Under the pieces are notes generated by a model. That model was not told the origin of the DNA. It saw nothing but the letters and a program-made list of their open reading frames with translations, and made no database searches. A program made the translations under genes and the position numbers. Positions 1-6,136 of a DNA stretch of 9,112 nucleotides are shown one piece after another. The first letter of the stretch is position 1. Each line of letters starts with the position of its first letter. Source of the stretch: UBA6168 sp964442355 (lineage in GTDB: Bacteria; Bacteroidota; Bacteroidia; Chitinophagales; Saprospiraceae); assembly GCA_964442355.1 (NCBI GenBank), contig CAYTZS010000211.1, positions 1-9,112 of the forward strand, in the 5' to 3' direction.

Positions 1-15
1 TAAAATGAATCTCAT

Positions 16-648
16 CTAGTTCAATTTTTTAATTAGAAAATCCTCTTTTTTGTTGAATTGAATGGTATAGGTAGTAGAAGAACCTATCTCTTGTGTATAG
101 ATAGTGCCCTGCTTGTTCTTTAAATTGTCACTGTTAGTGAAGTCAATTTCAAAGTCTTTGCCCTCCCAGAAATTGGACCGTTGAGCCCTTATTTTCCCTT
201 TACCTAATTCAGACTTAATCAAATTGGAGGGTTTGATTTCAAAATTAAAATTGTAAGTAGTTACTTTATCAACTGTCTTCACTTCCACCACACTGTCAAT
301 CTTTACGGAATAACTTGTGCTATCTATCACACCATTGTATTCGCCTGAAACGTTTTCAATCATCGCACGTTCCCTATCGAATTTGCTATTTAAGTTTACA
401 TGGTCCCAAAATGGGAGCAAAAGTGTGGTCAAAAGCCCAAAAGCTGCCAACCAAAAACAGTAGGTAATGACCTTGTTTAAGGTGCTTATTATTGTTGTTA
501 TAATACTGTTCTTTTCATTGGGTAATGGTTTATCGAGAATGTATTTTAACACCCAAAATACACCAAACGCAATGGCTGTATACATCGAGTATGGGTTGTC
601 TATTTTGGCTATCCAATCACCAAATTGTATAAGAAATATATAGGTCAT
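16..648 (-). CDS. Hypothetical two-helix membrane protein
   Basis: A 210-residue protein I do not recognise. What can be seen: two hydrophobic segments at about residues 22-37 (AIAFGVFWVLKYI) and 57-80 (ending in LLTTLLLPFW). A hydrophilic domain of about 125 residues follows, with alternating polar/hydrophobic residues that suggest beta strands (for example VTTYNFNFEIKP and STTYTIQFNK). The layout suggests an inner-membrane protein with a soluble C-terminal beta domain; which side it faces is not clear. The ATG at 646-648 is the first in frame, and the stop is TAG. The region is clearly richer in A+T and in Asn/Lys/Ile than the genes to the right, which may indicate recent acquisition. No partner gene is visible because the window ends 15 bases downstream. 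It is probably a real gene because the open frame has protein-like composition, but its function is unknown. Confidence 0.72.
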   Translation of the reverse strand: MTYIFLIQFGDWIAKIDNPYSMYTAIAFGVFWVLKYILDKPLPNEKNSIITTIISTLNKVITYCFWLAAFGLLTTLLLPFWDHVNLNSKFDRERAMIENVSGEYNGVIDSTSYSVKIDSVVEVKTVDKVTTYNFNFEIKPSNLIKSELGKGKIRAQRSNFWEGKDFEIDFTNSDNLKNKQGTIYTQEIGSSTTYTIQFNKKEDFLIKKLN

Positions 649-687
649 AAAATCAGAATTTTATTGAATTGATGTTTTATTACCATT

Positions 688-717
688 CCCCCCAACTCCC
701 AAGCAACCACCCCACCC
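688..717 (-). other. G-rich tract, possible G-quadruplex
   Basis: Read on the minus strand, this stretch has G runs of 3, 4, 3 and 6, with spacings of 1, 9 and 4 bases. It lies about 40-70 bases upstream of the start codon of the membrane-protein gene ending at 648, on that gene's coding strand. Four G runs of at least 3 can form a G-quadruplex, but the 9-base spacing is longer than the usual limit of 7, so folding is uncertain. No promoter-like element was found alongside it. Confidence 0.3.
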
Positions 718-725
718 TTTTCGCC

Positions 726-845
726 TCACGCTGAAACCTTTTCTTTGATTCCATAGCAAACATCCAAAGCGAGGTCAAGTTGCTTATGCAAAGCTAAAAG
801 TGATTCTGGCATTTTCAGCAGGTCACACAAATCTGCCAGTGACAA
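726..845 (-). pseudogene. C-terminal scrap of a type IIG (MmeI-like) DNA methyltransferase
   Basis: The last 39 codons of a longer open frame read LSLADLCDLLKMPESLL, then ALHKQLDLALDVCYG, then a short tail to a TGA. From memory, large class I SAM-dependent DNA methyltransferases of the MmeI/type IIG group end in a pattern like LADLYDPLTMPPxLxxAHxxLDxAVDxxY, and the match in order and spacing is good. The full enzymes are roughly 900 residues or more and usually continue some 30 residues further. Here the catalytic NPPY region, target-recognition domain and end are all missing. The open frame runs on upstream to about 1178, but that part is built from palindromic repeats and has only a TTG start there, so it is not likely to be a gene. 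I read this as a relic of a lost restriction-modification gene. A small functional ORF is possible but unlikely. Confidence 0.5.
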
Positions 846-846
846 C

Positions 847-874
847 GTAGAGACGTTGCATGCAACGTCTCTAC
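847..874. repeat. Perfect 28-bp palindrome (dispersed repeat)
   Basis: The arms are GTAGAGACGTTGCA followed directly by its exact reverse complement, with no loop. To my recollection this same palindrome recurs in many copies between genes of Bacteroidota and some cyanobacteria; that recollection needs a genome search. It sits exactly at the broken edge of the methyltransferase relic and adds residues GRDVACNVST in frame to it, which suggests insertion into, or recombination at, the decaying gene. It may act as a small mobile or REP-like element; no transposase is nearby. Confidence 0.8.
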
Positions 875-1013
875 CGATGCCCGGCCAAAACAGGCCGATG
901 ATGCCCCGTGCTTCGTGGCGAGCAAACTGTCGGCGTCTGATAGGGAAGATTTGCAGGAATTCGTCCCAGAAGGAATGTGCCTCGTCCATCTTGTACACCC
1001 ATTGGGCGGTGGG

Positions 1014-1030
1014 AAGACCCGTCAGGTCTT
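1014..1030. repeat. Short palindrome AAGACC-CGTCA-GGTCTT
   Basis: A perfect 6-bp inverted repeat with a 5-base spacer. On the minus strand it reads AAGACCTGACGGGTCTT, which encodes QDLTGL in the spurious open frame. It resembles the common dispersed AACCTGTCAGGTT-type palindromes of Bacteroidota (from memory). It is a second independent palindrome within 150 bases of the 28-bp one. Confidence 0.5.
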
Positions 1031-1307
1031 GCGTCTTGATAGTATTTGTGTGCGTATTTGACAGGGAGTCCTTCAGTTTCACAGGTCGGGTATTTTTAGT
1101 TGGGATAAATGTAAAAACACATACTGAAAAACCAAAATCTGGCAAAAAATTTTGATAAAATTTTGTGGAGAATTGCAAAGCCGAACTTGGGTTTGGCAGT
1201 ACACCATTAAGCGAAATCCCAAAATCCGTTGAATCCGTGATTCAGACAAATTCATGGCAGAAACAGCCAAAATGTCATCTATTTGATTACAAATCCGCCA
1301 TTTCCGC

Positions 1308-1580
1308 CCCAAGTATTCGCAAGTAGGGTATTTTCCTTCGATGTAAGGCTTCTCGCACTACATGTACGGGCTTTGGCGGGACGTGTACGAGTCTTCGCAC
1401 TGCATGTAAGGGCTTTGGCGGCACGTGTACGGGCTTTCGCACTACATGTACGGGCTTTGGCGACACTTGTACGGGTATTGGCGGTACAAGTACGGGCTTG
1501 CGCTAGGCAAGTACGGGTGTTCGCAGCACAAGTAAGGGCTTTGGCGACGCAAGTAAGGCGCTTCGCAACAGGGGTAGGCT
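1308..1580. repeat. Tandem array, thirteen 21-bp units
   Basis: Thirteen back-to-back units of exactly 21 bases, with starts at 1308, 1329, 1350 and every 21 bases on to 1560. A typical unit is CTTTGGCGGCACGTGTACGG plus G. Units mostly alternate between a GGCG type and a TCGCA type, giving a 42-base higher-order period. The left half carries CATGTA or CGTGTA before the GGG, while the right half carries CAAGTA, so the array has drifted along its length. The outer units are the most degenerate. Because 21 is a multiple of 3, a plus-strand frame stays open across it and encodes a heptad pattern (VRALAxx). That frame runs antisense into the end of the next gene and has no credible start, so I do not call it a protein. 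Confidence 0.9.
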
Positions 1581-1616
1581 ACCTGCGCCCCAATACACGC
1601 CAAATGGGGCTGCGCA
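1573..1616 (-). terminator. Possible hairpin terminator of the beta-propeller gene
   Basis: Directly after the TGA at 1617-1619 the minus strand can fold TGCG/CGCA plus CCCCA/TGGGG (1584-1592 with 1605-1616, a 3-base bulge and a 12-base loop). An 11-base palindrome GGTAGGCTACC (1573-1583) follows. The stem is GC-rich and abuts the stop codon, as a terminator would, but no T tract follows, so a transcript-end stabilising role is equally possible. Confidence 0.35.
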
Positions 1617-2870
1617 TCAGATTTTCATCAACTTGGTCATGGCCAAGTTGCCACGCTGGTCAACCATTTTCACAAGATAAACGCCGCTGGGCAGGTCGCT
1701 CACGTCGCAAGCGGGGTCGCCACCACTGAGGTCGAACGACTTCCAGGTCTTGCCGTCCAGCCCCACGATTTCGGCGCTGGCCAATTTGGCGTTTGCAGGC
1801 AGGATTTGAAACGAACTCGCCGTCGGATTGGGAAAAATACTCGGCTGGAATGCACCCGCACCCATGCCATCTTCGTCCTCCGTCGAAGACACGGTCTTCA
1901 GTATCACCACTTTGTTGTCCAGCGTATTGAATGCGTAGCAATTGTTGCCGCAGGTAATCAGCTTGAAGGCAGTTCCGAAGGAAACAAAAATGGGTGTGGC
2001 ATCTTGCAGCAGGAAATTGGTGGGACTGAACCGTTGAAAGGTCATCACGCCCGAATTGGAGGAGACATAGCACACCAAATCGTTCGCCTCATCGTACACA
2101 GGCGCACCGTAAGCGCCATTGAACTGGCCAGCCACAAACGGTTGCGCCGACATATCCACGGCAACGCCGTTGGTTCCGTACACAAAGTTGTTGTGGTAAA
2201 CAAAGTCAACGTAGAAGCCAGAAAGCACGTTCGAGTTCACGGTCACTTCATTGACGCCCCCCGCCGAAACGGACAAGCGCCGCAGGCCAAACTCGGTCGT
2301 CTCGTTGTTGAAGCCGATGATTTGGTTGTTGCTGCTGAATTCGATGCGGTTACTGCCCGTGTGGTCTTGCGTGGTGATGGGCCGCTGCACACCGTCGTCG
2401 TAAATGGCCACCCCTTCGTGCCGGGGCGAGAAGCCGTTGTTCATCCTCGACACCGCCACAGCGTTGGGGTTGCCGGGCAGCGTTTCGATGTCCTCGGCGT
2501 ACATCGAACCAGTGGTCGGGTCGCTGCCGAGCGGGAATTGCAGGCCCGCAGTTTGGTCGGCTACGTTGAAGCGGCGCACCGTTGCACTTCCAGCAAACCC
2601 AGCATAAATGTACTGGCCGTTGTCCGTGATGGCCAGCACGGCCGGTTCGCTCCCGATGAACACCGTGTTCTCCAGTGTATAAGTATTTGGATTGATAATG
2701 CCGATGCTGTTGCCGTTTGGGCCACTGGCACTTGGTATGGCCACATAAATTCTGTCCGTATTGGCGTCATAAACCAGGTCGTAGGTGGCCACATCCACGA
2801 CATAGGCAAAAAACTGGGCATGGGTTGGCAGGTAGGCAACTACCAGCAAAAGAAGAAGCGCATTTTTCAT
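1617..2870 (-). CDS. Secreted YncE-like beta-propeller protein with T9SS sorting domain
   Basis: A 417-residue exported protein. Residues 1-19 (MKNALLLLLVVAYLPTHAQ) are a clear signal peptide. Residues ~25-330 contain repeated motifs of the YncE/surface-layer propeller kind (VYDANTDRIYVAIP, NTYTLENTVFIGSEP, AITDNGQYIYAGF, APVYDEANDLVCYV), each a blade strand set. A short acidic linker (STEDEDG) precedes the C-terminal type A sorting domain from ~344: PSIFPNPTASSF, then VGLDGKTW, LPSGVYLVKM and a basic end. Such domains direct proteins across the outer membrane by T9SS and are then removed, so the product is probably on the cell surface or released. The substrate or partner is unknown. An upstream in-frame ATG at 2936 would add 22 residues encoded by the intergenic palindrome and would bury the signal peptide, so the start at 2870 is preferred. 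Confidence 0.88.
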   Translation of the reverse strand: MKNALLLLLVVAYLPTHAQFFAYVVDVATYDLVYDANTDRIYVAIPSASGPNGNSIGIINPNTYTLENTVFIGSEPAVLAITDNGQYIYAGFAGSATVRRFNVADQTAGLQFPLGSDPTTGSMYAEDIETLPGNPNAVAVSRMNNGFSPRHEGVAIYDDGVQRPITTQDHTGSNRIEFSSNNQIIGFNNETTEFGLRRLSVSAGGVNEVTVNSNVLSGFYVDFVYHNNFVYGTNGVAVDMSAQPFVAGQFNGAYGAPVYDEANDLVCYVSSNSGVMTFQRFSPTNFLLQDATPIFVSFGTAFKLITCGNNCYAFNTLDNKVVILKTVSSTEDEDGMGAGAFQPSIFPNPTASSFQILPANAKLASAEIVGLDGKTWKSFDLSGGDPACDVSDLPSGVYLVKMVDQRGNLAMTKLMKI

Positions 2871-2886
2871 AGCTATTAGTTGATTT

Positions 2887-2972
2887 GGTTTAGGAGGTTT
2901 AGAGGGGTTTAGAAGGTTTAGTTTGGGACGTCCCATTTTAAACTATCTAAACCCCTCTAAACTTCCTAAACC
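2887..2972. repeat. 86-bp near-perfect palindrome between two genes
   Basis: Two 43-base arms meet with no loop at TGGGACGTCCCA (2924-2935). Pairing base by base gives 37 Watson-Crick pairs, 3 G-T pairs and 3 mismatches (2914/2945, 2922/2937, 2923/2936). The left arm is made of TTTAG plus G-rich words (GGTTTAGGAGG, TTTAGAGGGG, TTTAGAAGG). The element starts 9 bases past the ribonuclease D stop and ends 16 bases before the start codon of the propeller gene, so it fills the gap. It could end rnd transcription, form a cruciform, or be a mobile palindromic repeat. Confidence 0.85.
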
Positions 2973-2981
2973 TCCTGTTTC

Positions 2982-4172
2982 CTATCCTTCCGTCTCCTGC
3001 ATTCTTAGCTCAAACTTACCATCCAGAAACTTGATTTCCAGGTTCCGGCGGTACTTGAACCACGACACGATTTCTTCGCCGAGAAACTCCCGGCGCCAGC
3101 CAGAGAATACCTCGTCGTCGAAGTAATCCTTGTCGTTCTTCATCTTCTTCAGCACGTTGCGAGGCATGACGATATGGTGGGAGATGCCCTCTTGCAGGCA
3201 TTTGTAGCGCACCAACAGGTCGAGCATTTCCATGAGGATGTCCTGCTTGGGGTTGTCGCTGTTGTCACGGGGCAAGCGGTTGAGTACGTCCTTCTCTTCC
3301 TGTGTGGCGGGCAGCTCGAACATCTCCACGAACTGCTTCCCGAACTTGCCAATCAAGCTTTCGGGCAAACGGCGGTCACTTTGCAAGGCATGAAGCCCTG
3401 AGTGTACCGCCCGCACGATGGCGCTGATGTACTTGCTGGGCAATACCATTTCCTTGGAGTGGTTGCGGCGCTGGGCTTCCTCGGTGCGCCAGAGCATGAG
3501 GCGCAGCAGGAACACCTGCTCCCGGCGGCGCAGGCTCTTGATGATATTGCTTTCGAGCACCTCCTTGTAGGGGTCTTGCTCGTAGGTGGCGGGGTCTTCC
3601 AATTGCTTGAACTCCTCGTATGCCCATGTGAGGCGGCCCGTTTTCTCCAACTGCTTTGTGATGTTTATCCAGAGTTGATACAGGTGTACCACATCGAGCA
3701 GGGCGTATTTAAGCTGTTTGGGTTGAAAGGGACGTTTCTCCCAGTCCGTGACGGTGTAGCCCTTGCTCACCTCGATGTTCAACTCGCTTTCCACCAGCTT
3801 GCTGAACCCAACGGGGTGCTTGTAGCCAATGAACGATGCAGCGATTTGCGTATCAAATGAATTGCGGGGAAGTATGCCAAAGTGGGTATGGAAGAGGCGG
3901 TAGTCGTTGTCGCCAGCATGCACGATTTTCAGCACCCGCTCGTCAGCCAATAGGTCAACCACGGGCTGTATGTCCTTTACCTTTAGCGGGTCAATCAGGT
4001 AGTAACCATGTTCGGTGCCCACTTGTATCAGGCAGATGAGCGTCAGGAACCGCTTTTCCCCGATGAACTCCGTGTCGAAGCACATCCACTTGATGCCTTG
4101 GTTCTCTTTGGCAAACTCGGCCATTCCATTTGCATCTTCTATCAACTTGTAATCCACTCCGACCTCAGACAT
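2982..4172 (-). CDS. rnd: Ribonuclease D (3'-5' exoribonuclease)
   Basis: A 396-residue cytoplasmic exonuclease of the DEDDy family that trims 3' ends of tRNA precursors and other small structured RNAs, using two metal ions. The catalytic set is complete: motif I FDTEF (D33, E35), motif II HAGDNDYRLF (D90), and motif III YALLD (Y156, D160). An HRDC-type helical domain follows at about 215-290 (SLRRREQVFLLRLMLWRTEE, then LPSKYISAIVRAVHSG). A C-terminal helical region carries a charged tail. The length is close to the E. coli enzyme (about 375). The ATG at 4172 gives a normal N terminus (MSEVGVDYKLIEDANG). The gene stands alone on this strand between two TTTAG-type palindromic elements. The HRDC part is less well conserved than the nuclease part. 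Confidence 0.95.
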   Translation of the reverse strand: MSEVGVDYKLIEDANGMAEFAKENQGIKWMCFDTEFIGEKRFLTLICLIQVGTEHGYYLIDPLKVKDIQPVVDLLADERVLKIVHAGDNDYRLFHTHFGILPRNSFDTQIAASFIGYKHPVGFSKLVESELNIEVSKGYTVTDWEKRPFQPKQLKYALLDVVHLYQLWINITKQLEKTGRLTWAYEEFKQLEDPATYEQDPYKEVLESNIIKSLRRREQVFLLRLMLWRTEEAQRRNHSKEMVLPSKYISAIVRAVHSGLHALQSDRRLPESLIGKFGKQFVEMFELPATQEEKDVLNRLPRDNSDNPKQDILMEMLDLLVRYKCLQEGISHHIVMPRNVLKKMKNDKDYFDDEVFSGWRREFLGEEIVSWFKYRRNLEIKFLDGKFELRMQETEG

Positions 4173-4541
4173 ATTTCACAACTGGTTTGTAGGTGTACAA
4201 AAAAAAACGACAACAGGTTTTATTCGGCAAAAGCGGAGATTTGTTTCATTGTCATCATTTTGTGCTGATTCCTGCCCCATTTATCCCGAAAAAAAATCCC
4301 GGCGAAGTTAAAAAATCTGTTTGCTGCGCAAAGAATAATGTGCTACTTGGCAGAGAATGGGCGGCGAGATGGATGGGAGTGTGAGGTTAAGGAGGTTTAA
4401 GAAGGGTTAGGAGGTTTAGAAGGAACACAGTACTGGCAACTCTAAACCCACTAAACCCACTAAACGAATCAGTCACGGCTCTTTTATTATTAATTTTTTC
4501 CCTTTGGGGGAAATTACGAATGAGTAAGCAAACATCAAGTT
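4173..4541. other. Intergenic region between divergent genes
   Basis: The 369 bases separate the divergent rnd (-) and reductase (+) genes, so promoters for both should lie here. The part next to rnd has an A tract at 4199-4207; the part before 4542 has an AT-rich tract ending in TTAATTTTTT. TAATTTTT (4491-4498) is a weak match to the TAnnTTTG element of Bacteroidota, without a clear TTG partner upstream. The short open frames here show no recognisable protein. The only structured element is the TTTAG/CTAAACCC repeat pair. Confidence 0.5.
4383..4465. repeat. TTTAG-type imperfect inverted repeat
   Basis: The left part (4383-4423) is purine-rich with words such as GGAGGTTTAAGAAGGG and TTAGGAGGTTTAGAAGG. 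The right part (4441-4465) is TCTAAACCCACTAAACCC plus another ACTAAAC. The two are roughly complementary around a ~17-base centre containing AGTACT. The word set and polarity match the 86-bp palindrome at 2887-2972, but pairing is looser. The rnd gene thus has one such element on each side. Confidence 0.65.
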
Positions 4542-5420
4542 ATGACAAAAAAACTACTAATAACTGGCGCATCCGGCTTCCTAGGCTGGCATGTTGCCCG
4601 CCAAGCTCCATCGGGCTGGCGGCTGGTGGGCACTTGGCAAACCAACGCTGAGAGGCTGCCACCCAAGTCCGAGGCAATGCCCCTCGACCTCACCGACCGT
4701 GACGCCACCTGGCGGCTGCTGAAGGCAACTAGCCCCGATGCCGTCTTCCACCTCGCCGCCGCCTCGAACACTGCCCATTGCGAAGCGAAACCCGAAGAAA
4801 CCAGACCGCTCAATGTGGATGCCACCGCCCATTTGGCGGAGATGTGCGCCGAGCGGCGGTGCAAGCTGCTTTTCACATCCAGCTCGCAGGTGTACGATGG
4901 GGAGCATCCGCCATTTGATGAAGCCCCTACCCCATCTCCGAAAAATGAATACGGGCGACAAAAGCTGGCGGCGGAGCAGGCCTTTCAAAGTATCGACCCA
5001 GCGGCAGCCATCGTGCGGGTGGCAGTGATGTACGGGCAGGCAGCCCCCGGTGTCAGCAACTTCTTGCAGCAATGGCTCTATGCTTGGCAGCGTGGCGAGT
5101 CTGTAACGGCATTCGATGATGAAATCCGTTCGTTTTTGAGTGGGAAATCAGCGGCAGCAGGGCTTTGGCATTTGTTGGAAACAGGAGCGGAAGGCATCTT
5201 CAACCTCGGTGGTGCGACCTCGGTAAGTCGCTATGAGTTTGCGGTCATGGCCAGTCAAACCTTCCAATTGCCAACGGCGAAAATCATCAAGAAATCACAA
5301 AAAGACGTGGAAACAGCAGCTTTTCGGCCTGCCAACCTGACACTGGATTTGAGCAAAATAATGGGGACAGGTTTTCATCCAATCACATTGGAAGAAGGGC
5401 TGGTTAGTTATGAGTTATGA
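4542..5420 (+). CDS. RmlD-like NAD(P)-dependent sugar-nucleotide reductase/epimerase
   Basis: A 292-residue short-chain dehydrogenase of the extended type. The Rossmann glycine motif is TGASGFLG (residues 8-15), the acidic turn is LDLTD (48-52), the strand-4 motif is VFHLAA (68-73), and the catalytic set is SSSQVY (113-118) with YGRQK (Y137, K141). RVAVMYG (159-165), FNLGG (220-224) and the late RPANLTLDLSKI (262-273) fit the RmlD/dTDP-4-dehydrorhamnose reductase branch, whose members usually have about 280-300 residues. It probably reduces or epimerises a nucleotide sugar in the cytoplasm, but the exact substrate cannot be read from sequence and no rhamnose-pathway genes (rmlA, rmlB, rmlC) lie nearby. 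The ATG at 4542 gives the usual short N terminus before the first strand. The stop codon lies inside the inverted repeat that follows, so the last residues are partly encoded by it. Confidence 0.88.
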   Translation: MTKKLLITGASGFLGWHVARQAPSGWRLVGTWQTNAERLPPKSEAMPLDLTDRDATWRLLKATSPDAVFHLAAASNTAHCEAKPEETRPLNVDATAHLAEMCAERRCKLLFTSSSQVYDGEHPPFDEAPTPSPKNEYGRQKLAAEQAFQSIDPAAAIVRVAVMYGQAAPGVSNFLQQWLYAWQRGESVTAFDDEIRSFLSGKSAAAGLWHLLETGAEGIFNLGGATSVSRYEFAVMASQTFQLPTAKIIKKSQKDVETAAFRPANLTLDLSKIMGTGFHPITLEEGLVSYEL

Positions 5421-5471
5421 GTTATGAACGATGAGTTATGAGTGCAATAACTCATCGTTCATAACTCATAA
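5415..5471. terminator. Perfect 25-bp stem, bidirectional terminator candidate
   Basis: The arms at 5415-5439 and 5447-5471 are exact reverse complements around a 7-base loop (GAGTGCA). Each arm repeats the word GAGTTATGA, with GAACGATGAGTTAT toward the loop. It lies between two convergent genes, overlaps the stop codon of the upstream one and ends 1 base before the stop of the other, so it can act as a terminator for both strands. The stem is AT-rich for a classical terminator and has no long T tract. The GAGTTATGA words also suggest a dispersed repeat reused for this job. Confidence 0.7.
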
Positions 5472-5472
5472 A

Positions 5473-6096
5473 TTAAAACACGTACATCCCACGGAACGAA
5501 AGGAAATACCCAAGCAGGGCATCAAGGTTAGGGTTGTGCTTTTTGTTGTTGAACAGCAGGTTGATGGAGCGGGTCCAGCGGCCCCCAATGGCAAAATGCT
5601 TCGTCAGGAACACATCGGCGCCGATGGTAAAACTGATGTCGTTGCTGTTGAAGTTCTCCACCTCGGTGTCGTGAAAGCTGCCGATTGCTGACGCTTCTAT
5701 CAGCCGCCCGTACGAAAACCCACCAACAGCTTGGACTTTGTAGTATTCTTCATCTTCCTTGTACCAATCTTTGTAGGAAAGCATGATGGGCACCTCGGCG
5801 TATTGCAAGTTGATTTTCAAGTCACCTGCCGGACTCAGTGGCAAGCTCTGAAAACTGCCTCGCTGGGAGTAGAGCATTTCAACGACCAAGTCCATTTTCT
5901 CGTTGAGCATGGCCGTAGCTCGCAGACCACCATGCAGCCCTAGCTTCTTGTAGCCAGCAAACTCATCACCCCTGATTTGAGAGGCATTTAGTCCAAAGAT
6001 AATCCCCGCTTTGAAGCGTTGTTGCGCAACGACGTTTTGGGCCAACAAAAAGAAAGCTAAAAGCAATAGGTAAGCTGTAGTGTTTAATTTTTTCAT
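5473..6096 (-). CDS. PorT-like outer-membrane beta-barrel protein
   Basis: A 207-residue protein with a signal peptide at residues 1-25 (MKKLNTTAYLLLLAFFLLAQ then NVVAQ). Amphipathic strands follow: KAGIIFGLNAS, LGLHGGLRATAML, LVVEMLYSQRGSF, LQYAEVPIMLSYK, YYKVQAVGGFSYG, ISFTIGADVFL, FAIGGRWTRSI, and a last strand ending in MYVF. The C-terminal aromatic residue and the LQYAEVPIML segment are typical of the PorT/OMP_b-brl_2 family, predicted 8-stranded barrels in the outer membrane. Family members differ widely in role, so no specific function is claimed. It starts 40 bases downstream of the acyltransferase gene on the same strand and may be its co-transcribed partner. Confidence 0.85.
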   Translation of the reverse strand: MKKLNTTAYLLLLAFFLLAQNVVAQQRFKAGIIFGLNASQIRGDEFAGYKKLGLHGGLRATAMLNEKMDLVVEMLYSQRGSFQSLPLSPAGDLKINLQYAEVPIMLSYKDWYKEDEEYYKVQAVGGFSYGRLIEASAIGSFHDTEVENFNSNDISFTIGADVFLTKHFAIGGRWTRSINLLFNNKKHNPNLDALLGYFLSFRGMYVF

Positions 6097-6136
6097 GCTA
6101 AAGATTGGATTTGAATTGGGGGCTATTTCTCAGAAC

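Larger units (their letters stand above)
846..1307. other. Gene-free stretch of decayed and repetitive DNA
   Basis: Open frames here on both strands begin at TTG or overlap repeats, and I recognise no protein in them. Besides the 28-bp palindrome, the stretch holds a short hairpin CGGCC-AAAACA-GGCCG (882-897), the AAGACC/GGTCTT palindrome (1014-1030), and near-tandem copies of AAATCCG about 9 bases apart at 1213-1240 (AAATCCC, AAATCCGTT, GAATCCGTG). The last resembles a dispersed Bacteroidota intergenic motif that I remember but cannot verify here. The stretch probably consists of relic DNA colonised by small repeats. Confidence 0.55.

Noticed and set aside
846..1178. Upstream part of the open minus-strand frame (as a ~150-residue protein)
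   Set aside because: It has only a TTG start at 1178, it translates palindromic repeats (GRDVACNVST, QDLTGL), and the rest matches no family I know. A faint likeness of PTAQWV to transposase ends was too weak to use.
1202..1270. Possible small gene around the AATCCGT repeats
   Set aside because: The minus-strand frame here translates near-tandem short repeats and shows no recognisable domain.
1308..1580. CRISPR array
   Set aside because: Units are contiguous 21-bp tandem repeats with no unique spacers, and no cas gene is nearby.
1283..1729. Plus-strand open frame with heptad VRALAxx repeats
   Set aside because: It is created by the 21-bp tandem array staying in frame, continues antisense into the conserved end of the T9SS protein gene, and lacks a credible start.
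1806..2879. Long plus-strand open frame of 357 codons
   Set aside because: It is the antisense of the propeller gene, whose signal peptide and T9SS domain show the true frame.
2871..2936. 22-residue N-terminal extension of the propeller protein
   Set aside because: It is encoded by the intergenic palindrome and would place charged, proline-rich sequence ahead of a clear signal peptide.
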